Assembly: GCF_009467805.1 (NCBI RefSeq)
Contig: NZ_WIAY01000004.1
Coordinates: 248,001 to 312,000, forward strand
DNA length: 64,000 bases
From: Stenotrophomonas nematodicola
GTDB lineage: Bacteria; Pseudomonadota; Gammaproteobacteria; Xanthomonadales; Xanthomonadaceae
Reading direction: 5' to 3'
Part shown: in pieces, positions 18,701 to 25,977 of the stretch
Position numbering within the stretch: position 1 is the stretch's first letter
How the letters are laid out: the number at the start of each line of letters is the position of its first letter
Notes under the pieces: generated by a model
What the model was told of the DNA's origin: nothing
What the model saw: only the letters and a program-made list of their open reading frames with translations
Databases searched by the model: none
Program-made: the position numbers and the translations under genes

Positions 18701-19193
18701 CACCACAGTGAATGGCGGCGGCAACGCGGCGCGGGGCGCAACGCAGACCGGCGGCAGGGCGCGGGTCGGGTGGCCGGTGGGACGCAATGACCCGGAATGG
18801 ACGCGGGATCCGAAGCTGCGGGAAGAGACCGAGCGCGCCTGGGAGGATTCCAGGCCGAATGCGCCCGAAGTGCGCTCGGGAAGGCCGGGCTCCACCAAAC
18901 GCGAGAACGGCGGCTGGGTGGTCCTGACCATTGGCGAGCGTCAGCCCTGGCTCTATCGACTGCCTGCCGGCAGCCGTGACAGGATGAGTCAGGAATCCAC
19001 GATCAAGCCGGACCCGTTCCTCTGCGGCTGTACGGTGCTTGGCTTCTTCCACACGCATCCCAATACGCGCGCGGAGGGGTATGATCCGTTCGGCAACCCG
19101 GGCGACGCCACGTTCATGCAGCAGATGGGCGTACCGGGTCTGATCCGAAGCCACGAGGGCTATGAATTCATACCTGTTCGGAGGGGCGAGTGA
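15723..19193 (+). CDS. Sec-exported RHS polymorphic toxin with NBR1-like Ig domains and JAMM-like C-terminus
   Basis: 1156 residues. A signal peptide (MRAHALLRFLLLLTALTASN...) is followed by beta domains; about residues 135-350 hold two NBR1-type Ig-like modules (NTGETTWRAGSYFLDF; RNTGDYVWSASQAYSLG). A run of prolines (about 355-362) leads to YD repeats (TYTYDALGRLTGT) and the RHS core (GFTGHVEDADSGTVYMQQRY). After LSPDPVP and a variable region comes a C-terminal domain with LGFFHTHPNTRAEG and PGDATFMQQMG, a JAMM/JAB-like HxHP...D pattern resembling DUF4329-type toxin ends. Start 15723 has GGAG 6 nt upstream. The small exported gene overlapping its stop is the likely immunity factor. Confidence 0.88.
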   Translation: MRAHALLRFLLLLTALTASNAAAQATINLTGPATTTYVAPANFDLQVSYSVSSGPKAEFIENTVITQNGVTISVIPQGTIPVRGLPPGRYEYMYRVIATRILPDGDMTHRPMSSGPVVITVNNPPEPIDAAAPGTISSVGPPVTGRPMTMSIQMINTGETTWRAGSYFLDFVNGGDSYVWDFTPQGISHDVAPGQSYTFQFNITAKIFNTHGFNYYFQFQMRRNTVAFGLPTQVFSVYIINPINASQFDSQEVPTTMEVGKSYPVTIRMRNTGDYVWSASQAYSLGAQNPHDNTLWGTHRIQTADVPLGAIGEFKATVVAPAQPGVYNFQWRMVRDGVEWFGVLTPNVAITVSEPPPPPPPPLRGTTYTYDALGRLTGTSADSEQGPLVTAQIYLAGNRVQRSDARNNVTTTTYQAYSDPATDRETLIEEPESRITRIDRTPYGVITRIARDSRNGAPLQRHYVYDAHYRLCKSIEPETGATAVGLDAAGRILWTASGLALPSTSSCDQQAAAGSPRAITRSYDANGRLSAIVSPDGLGNQNIAYTPDGLINTISSSNGGGISAVSTFTYNSRRSLASETSSISNESDWTMSYTYDANGSLAGYTLPSGLHIDHHPDALGRSRAITDSAGRTLVSGVKRGATGTVAEFIYGNGIRHQRTLNERLLPSQVSDAGVMRLAYAYDKGGNVSSMMDLDGQSGLNRQMSYDGVDRILNVVSPEAGVNQSFSYDDFDNLTRLTTAGATPFNYYYDASNRLTNIRTDEGATIIGLAYDAQGNMINKNGRTFTFDANNRLIASAGSTTYAYDAAGRRVQRRAADGQDTNRYFYTRSGKLAVQFESKALRHTSHVYLDGIAVAAIETAQDGTASIKYVHNDILGSPIAYSSAQGTVLQRLQYTTFGMSAGVSDGKPGFTGHVEDADSGTVYMQQRYYDPQIALFLSPDPVPTFMNPVAMLNRYRYADSNPYRYHDPDGRCTGSHLANKDGTCMSTGEFTTMATTVNGGGNAARGATQTGGRARVGWPVGRNDPEWTRDPKLREETERAWEDSRPNAPEVRSGRPGSTKRENGGWVVLTIGERQPWLYRLPAGSRDRMSQESTIKPDPFLCGCTVLGFFHTHPNTRAEGYDPFGNPGDATFMQQMGVPGLIRSHEGYEFIPVRRGE

Positions 19194-19552
19194 TGTCCAG
19201 AGTACCGACGTTCGCGCTGTGCCTTTGTCTTGCTGTCATATCCCCTGCGTGCAACGCCTCGGACAAGGATGCGCTGCAGACACTGCCTGATATGGTGAAG
19301 GCCAATGTGCTGGAGGCACAGAAATACCCGGAGTGCGTACGCGTCGTGAACGCGTACGTCCGGCGTACGCGGTCGTGGACACCGGCGGATTATCTGGTGT
19401 CCGTCTCACCGCCGTTGGCCGGTGGCCGCGGCTTTGCCGTCCTGCATCAGGACGATCTTGCAGATCCACTGGGCAGGAATGAACGCAAGTCGTTCAGTGT
19501 GGAGCTGGACACCACGTGCAGCAAGGTGATCGAGGAGTTCCAGTTCCAGTAG
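19193..19552 (+). CDS. small exported protein, candidate immunity to the RHS toxin
   Basis: 119 residues, not assigned to a family. It has a signal peptide (MSRVPTFALCLCLAVISP) ending near ACNASDKD. The Cys could be lipidated, but SPAC is a poor lipobox. The mature part is about 97 residues, with two Cys (PECVRV, DTTCSKV) that may form a disulphide. TGATG overlap with the RHS stop and GGAGGGG upstream show translational coupling. Position directly after a toxin C-terminus and export to the same compartment fit an immunity protein; this is inference. A GTG at 19190 is an alternative start. Confidence 0.7.
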   Translation: MSRVPTFALCLCLAVISPACNASDKDALQTLPDMVKANVLEAQKYPECVRVVNAYVRRTRSWTPADYLVSVSPPLAGGRGFAVLHQDDLADPLGRNERKSFSVELDTTCSKVIEEFQFQ

Positions 19553-19583
19553 AGGCGGCCGTTTCAACGCTGCCGGGCGGTGC

Positions 19584-22301
19584 TCACACCGGTACCTGGG
19601 GCACCTGTACATCCTGCACCGGCAGCGTCACCACCATCACCGTCGAGTCGTCCGGGTCCAGCCGGGTCTTGAAGCCCAGGCTCTGGCACATCGCCAACAT
19701 GGTGCTGTTCTCGCGCAGCACCTGGCCTTCGACGACGTTCAGGCCCAGCCACTGGGCGTACTCGATCATGATCGTCATCAGCCGCCAGCCGATGCCGTGG
19801 CCCTTGAGATCGGAACGGATCAGGATGCCGTACTCGCCGCGGTCGTAATCGGCATCGGCGTGCAGGCGCACTGCGCCGAGCATGTCGCCGCTGCGCGGGT
19901 CGATGGCGACCAGGGCAATCGAGCGCGCGTAGTCGAGCTGGGTCAGGCGCGCGATGAACTCATGGCTGAAGTGCTTGACCGACTGGAAGAAGCGCAGGCG
20001 CAGGTCGTCGTCGGTGACGCGGGCGAAGAACGCGCGGAACAGCGCGTCGTCTTCGGGACGCACCGGACGCACGAACGCGGGTGCCCCATCGGACAGGGTG
20101 ATCGTGCGTTCCCACTCCTTGGGATACGGGAACACGGCAAAGCGCGGGTGGCCGCGGCCCTTGTGCAGTTTGCGCGAGGGGGCAATCGCCACGCGCGCGT
20201 CCAGCGCGATCACGCCATCGCGGTCGGCCAGCAGCGGATTGATGTCCAGCGTGCGGATCTCGGGGATGTCGGCGGCCAGCTGCGCCAGCTTGACCAGCAC
20301 CAGTGCCACGGCGCGTTCATCGGCGGCGGGTACGTCGCGGTACGCCTTGAGGATGCGCGACACCCGGGTGCGGCCGATCAGTTCGTGCGACAGGCGCAGA
20401 TCCAGCGGCGGCAGCGCCAGCGCCTTGTCGTCGATCACCTCGACGGCGGTACCGCCGCGGCCGAACACCACCACCGGACCGAAGGTGGGGTCGTCGGCGA
20501 TGCCGGCGATCAGCTCGCGCGCCTTCGGGCGCACGATGGTGGGCTGTACCAGCACGCCGTCGATGCGCGCCTCGGGGCGCAGGCGATGGGCGCGCTCCAG
20601 GATCGAGGTGGCGGCAGCATGCACCGACTGCAGGGTGCCCAGGTTCAGGCGCACGCCGTCCACATCGGATTTGTGCGGGATGTCGGCCGAGAACACCTTC
20701 ACGGCCACGGTGGCGCCCTGCTCCAGCAGCGGTTGGGCCAGGTCCATCGCCTCGTGCGCGTCGCGCGCCTGCATCACCGGTGCGGAGGGGATGCCGTAGG
20801 CGGTGAGCAGCTGGTGGGTGGCGATCGGATCGAGCCACTGCTGCCCGGCGGCGAGCGCGGTGTCGACCAGCGCCCGCGCCGCCGCCGTGTCCACCACGAA
20901 ATCCTCGGGCAGGCTGGGCGGGGTTTCCATCAGCGCGGCCTGCGCGTCGCGGTAGCGCACCAGGTGCTGGAAGCCTCGCACGGCGTCTGCTTCGGTGGGA
21001 TAGGTGGGCACCCGCGCGGCATTGAGCGTGGCGGTCGCACGGTCGTCGTTGCCCAGCCAGACCGCGAACACGGGCTTGTCGCGGTGGTGGCGGGGGCGCA
21101 GCCCCAGGGTACGGGTGAGCGCCTGCGCGGCATCGGCCGAGGAGGTGAAGGCGGTGGGCACGTTGACCACCAGCAGCGCGTCGTTGCCGGTGTCGGACAT
21201 CAGCGCCTCGATGGCGGCCGCGTAACGCTCGCCATCGGCGTCGACCACGATGTCCACCGGATTGCCGCGCGACCAGCCTTCGGGCAGCACGGCATCGAGC
21301 TGGGCGACGGTGGCCGGGGACAGCTCGGCCAGGCTGCCGCGCAGCGCCAGCAGCTGGTCCACCGCCAGCCGCCCTACCCCGCCGCCGTTGCTGAGGATGG
21401 CCAGCCGACGGCCGGGGAAGGTGCCGAGCCGGCCGAGGGTTTCGGCGGCGGTGAACAGTTCGTCCAACGCGCTCACCCGAAGCAGCCCGGCGCGACTGAA
21501 AGCGGCCCCGTACACGGCATCGGTGCTGGCCAGTGCCTGCACATGGGTGTCGGCATCGGGGTCGATGCGGATGTGGCGGCCGGACTTCACCACCACCACC
21601 GGTTTGGCACGCGCGGCCGCGCGCGCGGCCGACATGAACTTGCGGGCGTCGCGGATGTGTTCGACGTAGAGCAGGATGGCGCGGGTGCGGTAGTCGGTGG
21701 CGAAGTAATCAAGCAGATCGCCGAAGTCGACATCCAGGGTATCGCCGAGCGAGACCACGGCCGAGAAACCGACCGAGCGTGCCACGCCCCACTCCACCAG
21801 TGCCGCGGCGATGGCACTGGACTCGGAGATCAGCGCCAGATCGCCGGCCTGCGGAAAGTGGGCGGCGATGCTGGCATTGAGGCGCGCATGCGGCGCGATC
21901 ACGCCCAGGCAGTGGGGCCCGAGGATACGCAGGCCCTTGGCGCGCGCAGCCGCTTCGACCTGCGCGGCGAGCGAGCCGGGGCCCTGGCCGAGGTTGGCGG
22001 TAAGAATGATGGCGGCGGCCACGCCGCGTGCGGCGGCCGTGGCCACCACCTGCGGCACGATGCTGGCCGGCGCGGTGATGACGACCAGTTCCGGTACCCA
22101 GTCGAGGTCCTTGAGCCGCTTGACGGTGCGGATGCCGTCGATCTCGCCGTAGCGCGGATTGATCCAGGCGACCTTGCCGGGAAACCCGGTGGCGCGCAGG
22201 TTGCGCATGACGGCACGGCCGGCGGACCGCTCGCGCGGGCTGCCGCCGATCACGGCGACCGACTGCGGGCGGAACACGGATTGCAGGTGGTAGGTGCTCA
22301 T
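19584..22301 (-). CDS. GNAT acetyltransferase fused to acetyl-CoA-synthetase-like (NDP-forming) domains (Pat/PatZ-like)
   Basis: A 905-residue fusion. The N-terminal CoA-binding Rossmann domain begins SVAVIGGSPRERSAGRAVMRNL. Succinyl-CoA-ligase-like and ATP-grasp domains follow (about 130-690; GVLVQPTIVRPKARELIAGI, VVVFGRGGTAVEVIDD). The C-terminal GNAT domain (about 735-890) contains the acetyl-CoA loop in RSDLKGHGIGWRLM. This is the architecture of protein lysine acetyltransferases Pat/YfiQ, which acetylate acetyl-CoA synthetase and other metabolic enzymes. The ligase half is usually catalytically dead in that family; it cannot be judged here. It acts in the cytoplasm. Confidence 0.9.
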   Translation of the reverse strand: MSTYHLQSVFRPQSVAVIGGSPRERSAGRAVMRNLRATGFPGKVAWINPRYGEIDGIRTVKRLKDLDWVPELVVITAPASIVPQVVATAAARGVAAAIILTANLGQGPGSLAAQVEAAARAKGLRILGPHCLGVIAPHARLNASIAAHFPQAGDLALISESSAIAAALVEWGVARSVGFSAVVSLGDTLDVDFGDLLDYFATDYRTRAILLYVEHIRDARKFMSAARAAARAKPVVVVKSGRHIRIDPDADTHVQALASTDAVYGAAFSRAGLLRVSALDELFTAAETLGRLGTFPGRRLAILSNGGGVGRLAVDQLLALRGSLAELSPATVAQLDAVLPEGWSRGNPVDIVVDADGERYAAAIEALMSDTGNDALLVVNVPTAFTSSADAAQALTRTLGLRPRHHRDKPVFAVWLGNDDRATATLNAARVPTYPTEADAVRGFQHLVRYRDAQAALMETPPSLPEDFVVDTAAARALVDTALAAGQQWLDPIATHQLLTAYGIPSAPVMQARDAHEAMDLAQPLLEQGATVAVKVFSADIPHKSDVDGVRLNLGTLQSVHAAATSILERAHRLRPEARIDGVLVQPTIVRPKARELIAGIADDPTFGPVVVFGRGGTAVEVIDDKALALPPLDLRLSHELIGRTRVSRILKAYRDVPAADERAVALVLVKLAQLAADIPEIRTLDINPLLADRDGVIALDARVAIAPSRKLHKGRGHPRFAVFPYPKEWERTITLSDGAPAFVRPVRPEDDALFRAFFARVTDDDLRLRFFQSVKHFSHEFIARLTQLDYARSIALVAIDPRSGDMLGAVRLHADADYDRGEYGILIRSDLKGHGIGWRLMTIMIEYAQWLGLNVVEGQVLRENSTMLAMCQSLGFKTRLDPDDSTVMVVTLPVQDVQVPQVPV

Positions 22302-22378
22302 GGGGTCGAACTGTCACCGGGACACGTGGCTACACGGTACACGCGTGCCGGCGATGTGGGGATGATCTGGCGCAATGA

Positions 22379-22405
22379 CAGGCGCCGGGCGTGGCCCGGC
22401 GCCTG
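22379..22405. repeat. perfect 12-bp hairpin between mgtE and the Pat-like gene
   Basis: CAGGCGCCGGGC, loop GTG, GCCCGGCGCCTG. It is 14 nt past the mgtE stop on the minus strand and lacks a T-run, so it is perhaps an mRNA-end stabiliser or factor-dependent terminator. Confidence 0.5.
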
Positions 22406-22418
22406 CCTGTCGCTGCGG

Positions 22419-23789
22419 TTACAGCAGCGTTCCGCTCAGGATCATCGCGGCGATGCTGAAATAGATCACCAGGCCGGTCACATCGACCAGCGTGGCCACA
22501 AATGGCGCCGATGCGCTGGCCGGGTCGAAACCGAGCCGCTTGAGGATGAAGGGCAGCATCGAGCCGGACAGCGAGCCGAAGGTGACGATGCCGACCAGCG
22601 CCGCACCGATGGTCAGCGCCAGCAGCGCCCAGTGCTCGCCGTAGTCGTGCAGGCCCAGCAGCTGCCAGCTCACAATGCGGATGATGGCCAGCACGCCAAG
22701 GATGGCACCCAGGGTGACACCCGTGGGGATCTCGCGCAGCGCAACCCGCCACCAGTCGCGCAGGCGCAGTTCGCGCAGGGCCAGGCTGCGGATCAGCAGC
22801 GAGGTGGCCTGCGAGCCGGAGTTGCCGCCGGAGCTCATGATCAGTGGAATGAACAGGGTCAGCACCACGGCGCGGGCCAGCTCGTCTTCGTAGTGCTGCA
22901 TCGCGCTGGCGGTGAGCATTTCGCCGAGGAACAGCACGCTGAGCCAGCCGGCACGCTTGCGCAGCATTTCGAAGAAGCCGATCTGCATGTACGGCTTTTC
23001 CAGCGCTTCCATGCCGCCGAACTTGTGCGCGTCTTCGGTGGACTCCTCGATCAGCGCGTCCAGAATGTCATCCACGGTGACGATGCCCAGCACGTGGCGC
23101 TGCGCATCCACCACGGGGATGGCGAGCAGGTCGTGACGGCGGATCAGCTGTGCCACTTCCTCCTGGTCGAGCATGGCGTCCACGCTCACTGGGGGATTGA
23201 CCTGCGCCACGTCGAGAATGGGTTCATCGGGGAGGCCGGTGATCAGCCGGCGCATGGTCACCACCTGCACCAGGACGCGGGTCTGCGGGTCCAGCACGTA
23301 GATGGCGTAGACGGTCTCGCGGGTGCGCTCGACTTGGCGGATGTGCTGCAGGGTGCGGCCCACGGTCCAGTCCGAGGGCACGCTGACGAACTCGGTGGTC
23401 ATCAATGCGCCGGCGGTGTGCGCGGGGTAGCTCAGCAGCTGCTGGATCGACTGGCGCGCCTCCGGTGCCAGCAGCGGGATCAGCCGGGCGCGGTCATCGG
23501 CGTCCAGCTCATGGACGATGTCAGTCGCGCGGTCGTCGGCCATCAGCCCGAGCAGCGCGGCGGCACGGGCCACCGGCATCGCGGCGACCAGATCGCCGCC
23601 GCGGTTGAGCTCGGGCTGTTCAAGCATCTTCACCGCACGCGGCAACGGCAACGCCGCCAGCGTGTCGGCGGCGCGCGACAGCTCCAGAGTGTTGAGGAAT
23701 TCCACCGCATCGGCGGTGTTGAAGGCATCGAGGGGCGCGCTCAGGGAGGCGGCATCAGCCACCGGGCGCAGCAGGTCTTTCTGGTTCAT
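22419..23789 (-). CDS. mgtE: MgtE magnesium transporter
   Basis: A 456-residue MgtE. The N-terminal superhelical domain (about 25-135; VAAMPVARAAALLGLMADDRA, ADDRARLIPLL) is followed by two CBS domains (about 140-265; VTVDDILDALIEES) that sense cytosolic Mg2+. Five C-terminal helices form the dimeric Mg2+ channel; the pore helix carries IMSSGGNSGSQATSLLIRSLAL. It sits in the inner membrane. The start MNQKDLLRPV at 23789 was preferred over an extension to 23813. A 370-bp upstream region may hold a regulatory leader. Confidence 0.95.
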   Translation of the reverse strand: MNQKDLLRPVADAASLSAPLDAFNTADAVEFLNTLELSRAADTLAALPLPRAVKMLEQPELNRGGDLVAAMPVARAAALLGLMADDRATDIVHELDADDRARLIPLLAPEARQSIQQLLSYPAHTAGALMTTEFVSVPSDWTVGRTLQHIRQVERTRETVYAIYVLDPQTRVLVQVVTMRRLITGLPDEPILDVAQVNPPVSVDAMLDQEEVAQLIRRHDLLAIPVVDAQRHVLGIVTVDDILDALIEESTEDAHKFGGMEALEKPYMQIGFFEMLRKRAGWLSVLFLGEMLTASAMQHYEDELARAVVLTLFIPLIMSSGGNSGSQATSLLIRSLALRELRLRDWWRVALREIPTGVTLGAILGVLAIIRIVSWQLLGLHDYGEHWALLALTIGAALVGIVTFGSLSGSMLPFILKRLGFDPASASAPFVATLVDVTGLVIYFSIAAMILSGTLL

Positions 23790-24159
23790 CGTATTCGCCT
23801 GTCGGGGTCGCATTGCGCAACGCCAACGCTGGCGAACCGACCCGTGTCAGGCGGTAGCCATCGCTGGCGTCGAGCAAGGTCGACTTCTACTGTCGCTGGA
23901 CATGGGTTGGGGACTCCGGATGGGTGTACTGCCGACGGCGCGGACGCGCCAGCAGCGGCGGGCAGTCTGGACCTCCCCGGCGGCGAGGTCAACCCGGCGC
24001 CGGCGGGCCGTTGCGGCGGGATTGTCGTTGCCGTCGCGCGCGCGTCGCATAATGGCCGCACGGCCGGCGGCCGCGGGGCTCGATCCACCGGGGCCTCGAT
24101 CCACCGGGGCAAGTTCCCCTGAACCACGCGGGTCATCAATGTCATGAGCAGGTCCTCCC
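23790..24159. other. 370-bp divergent intergenic region of mgtE and the KefB/C-like gene
   Basis: No protein gene supported. Read on the mgtE strand it contains two copies of CGCCAGCGATGGC / CGCCAGCGTTGGC, each able to form a small GCCA...TGGC hairpin, within 60 nt. This could be a leader, but it does not match the M-box motif I know. Near the kef side an exact 16-nt tandem repeat lies at 24079-24094 and 24095-24110 (CTCGATCCACCGGGGC). Confidence 0.4.
24079..24110. repeat. 16-bp tandem direct repeat
   Basis: Two exact copies of CTCGATCCACCGGGGC, 50 bp upstream of the antiporter start. Possibly a regulator site or replication slippage; function unknown. Confidence 0.6.
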
Positions 24160-25962
24160 ATGCATAGCGGCGCGCTCGAGCTGGCCCTGGTCCTGCTGCT
24201 GGCTGCGGTGATTGCCGTGCCGGTGTTCAAAAAGCTGGGGCTGGGTGCCGTGCTCGGCTACCTCGCCGCCGGTGTCGTGCTCGGCCCGGACGGGCTGGGC
24301 TTCGTGCAGGACGCCGACCGCATCCTGGGCGCGGCCGAGATCGGCGTGGTGATGCTGCTGTTCGTGATCGGCCTGGAGCTGTCCCCGGCGCGGCTGAAGG
24401 TGATGCGGCGCTCGGTGTTCGGGGCCGGTGCCCTGCAGGTTGCGCTGAGCGCGCTGGTGCTCGGCGGCCTGCTGCTGCTCGACCACTTCCACTGGAAGAG
24501 CGCGTTGATCGTGGGGATTGCGCTGGCGCTGTCGTCCACCGCGGTGGGCCTGCAGCTGCTGTCCGAGCACAAAGCGATCAACAGCGACTACGGCCGCCTG
24601 GGCTTTGCGATCCTGCTGTTCCAGGACCTCATCGCCATTCCGCTGCTGGCCGCCATTCCGCTGCTCGGCGGCGCGCGCAACGACACCCTGCAGTGGAACG
24701 ACGTGGCCGTGGCGCTCGGTGCGCTGGCGGTGGTGATCCTGTGCGGGCGTCCGGTGCTGCGCCGGCTGTTCAACATCATCGCGCGCACGCGCAGCCCGGA
24801 AGTGTTCACCGCGATGGCGCTGCTGGTCGTGCTGGGCACGGCGTGGTTCATGCAGGAAGCCGGGCTGAGCCCCAGCCTGGGTGCCTTCCTGGCCGGCGTG
24901 CTGCTGTCCGACTCGGAGTTCCGGCATGAACTGGAATCGCAGATCGAACCGTTCAAGGGACTGCTGCTGGGCCTGTTCTTCATCGCCGTGGGCATGGGTA
25001 TCGACCTGGACCGCATCGTCGCCGAACCGGCGATGATCGCTGCCGGCGTGGCCATCCTGCTGGTGGTGAAGTTCGGCCTGCTGCTCATCATCGGCAAGCT
25101 TGCCAAGCTGCGTACGCGGCACGCGGTACTGCTGGGCAGTGTGCTGTGGCTGGGCGGCGAGTTCGCCTTCGTGGTGTTCAACGAAGCGCAGCGCGCGCAC
25201 CTGCTGGGCAGCGCCAACCATGATCGGCTGGTCGCGATCGTGGGCCTGTCGATGGCAATCACGCCGCTGCTGATGATCGCCCTGCTGCGCCTGCTCGGGC
25301 GCGACGATGCCCCCAAGGCGAGCGCGCGTCCGGCCGATACGGTGGATACCGAAGGCAGCCAGCCGCAGGTGATGATCGCCGGCATGGGCCGCTTCGGCCA
25401 GGTGGTGGCGCGCCTGCTGACCGCGCAGAAGATCCCGTTCGTGGCACTGGAATCCAACCCCGACACGGTCTCGGACCTGCGCCGGTTCGGCAACAAGCTC
25501 TACTACGGCGATCCGACCCGGCCGGAGATGCTGCGCGCGGCCGGCGGCGAGTTCATCCGCGTCTACGTGGTGACCCTGGACGATCCGGACGCGAACATGC
25601 GCGCCACGCGCCTGATCCGGCGCATGTATCCCAATGCCGTGGTGCTGGTGCGCGCACGCAACCGCCAGCATGCGTGGCGGTTGATGGACATGTCCGCCGA
25701 ACCGTTCCGCGAGGTGTTCGGCACCAGCCTGGAGCTGAGCGAGCGCATGCTGATTGCACTGGGCATTCCGGCCGATACCGCGCGCAGCCACGTGCAGCGG
25801 TTCCGCGAGCACGACGAGAAACTGCTGCGCGACCAGTACCTGGTCTACGACGACGAAGCGGCGGTCATCCAGACCTCGCGCGATGCGCGCGCGGACCTGA
25901 TGCACCTGTTCGAAGCGGATGCCGGACGCGACCGCACGCCCGACAACGACCGACGCGGGTAA
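24160..25962 (+). CDS. KefB/KefC-type monovalent cation:proton antiporter (CPA2)
   Basis: 600 residues. About 12 N-terminal helices form the CPA2 transport domain (VIAVPVFKKLGLGAVLGYLAAG; ALSSTAVGLQLL; FLAGVLLSDSEFRHELES). An RCK/TrkA-N Rossmann domain starts near residue 404 (VMIAGMGRFGQVVARLL), with acidic residue at FVALESNP. Kef systems mediate K+ efflux in exchange for H+, protecting against electrophiles, and are gated by glutathione and NAD(H). No KefF/KefG partner is adjacent. It ends in a hairpin spanning its stop. Confidence 0.93.
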   Translation: MHSGALELALVLLLAAVIAVPVFKKLGLGAVLGYLAAGVVLGPDGLGFVQDADRILGAAEIGVVMLLFVIGLELSPARLKVMRRSVFGAGALQVALSALVLGGLLLLDHFHWKSALIVGIALALSSTAVGLQLLSEHKAINSDYGRLGFAILLFQDLIAIPLLAAIPLLGGARNDTLQWNDVAVALGALAVVILCGRPVLRRLFNIIARTRSPEVFTAMALLVVLGTAWFMQEAGLSPSLGAFLAGVLLSDSEFRHELESQIEPFKGLLLGLFFIAVGMGIDLDRIVAEPAMIAAGVAILLVVKFGLLLIIGKLAKLRTRHAVLLGSVLWLGGEFAFVVFNEAQRAHLLGSANHDRLVAIVGLSMAITPLLMIALLRLLGRDDAPKASARPADTVDTEGSQPQVMIAGMGRFGQVVARLLTAQKIPFVALESNPDTVSDLRRFGNKLYYGDPTRPEMLRAAGGEFIRVYVVTLDDPDANMRATRLIRRMYPNAVVLVRARNRQHAWRLMDMSAEPFREVFGTSLELSERMLIALGIPADTARSHVQRFREHDEKLLRDQYLVYDDEAAVIQTSRDARADLMHLFEADAGRDRTPDNDRRG

Positions 25963-25974
25963 ACGCCCGCGTCG
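25951..25974. terminator. bidirectional hairpin at the kef/ankyrin junction
   Basis: CGACGCGGG, loop TAAACG (contains the kef stop), CCCGCGTCG. It is the only structure in the 15-bp gap between the two convergent genes and has no clear T-run. Confidence 0.45.
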
Positions 25975-25977
25975 GGG

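Noticed and set aside
23790..23900. M-box or Mn2+ (yybP-ykoY) riboswitch before mgtE
   Set aside because: The conserved core sequences of those classes are not visible.
19797..24122. A 1441-codon plus-strand open frame
   Set aside because: It is the antisense shadow of the acetyltransferase fusion and mgtE; its composition (Gly/Arg/His/Gln-rich) and lack of domains mark it as non-coding.
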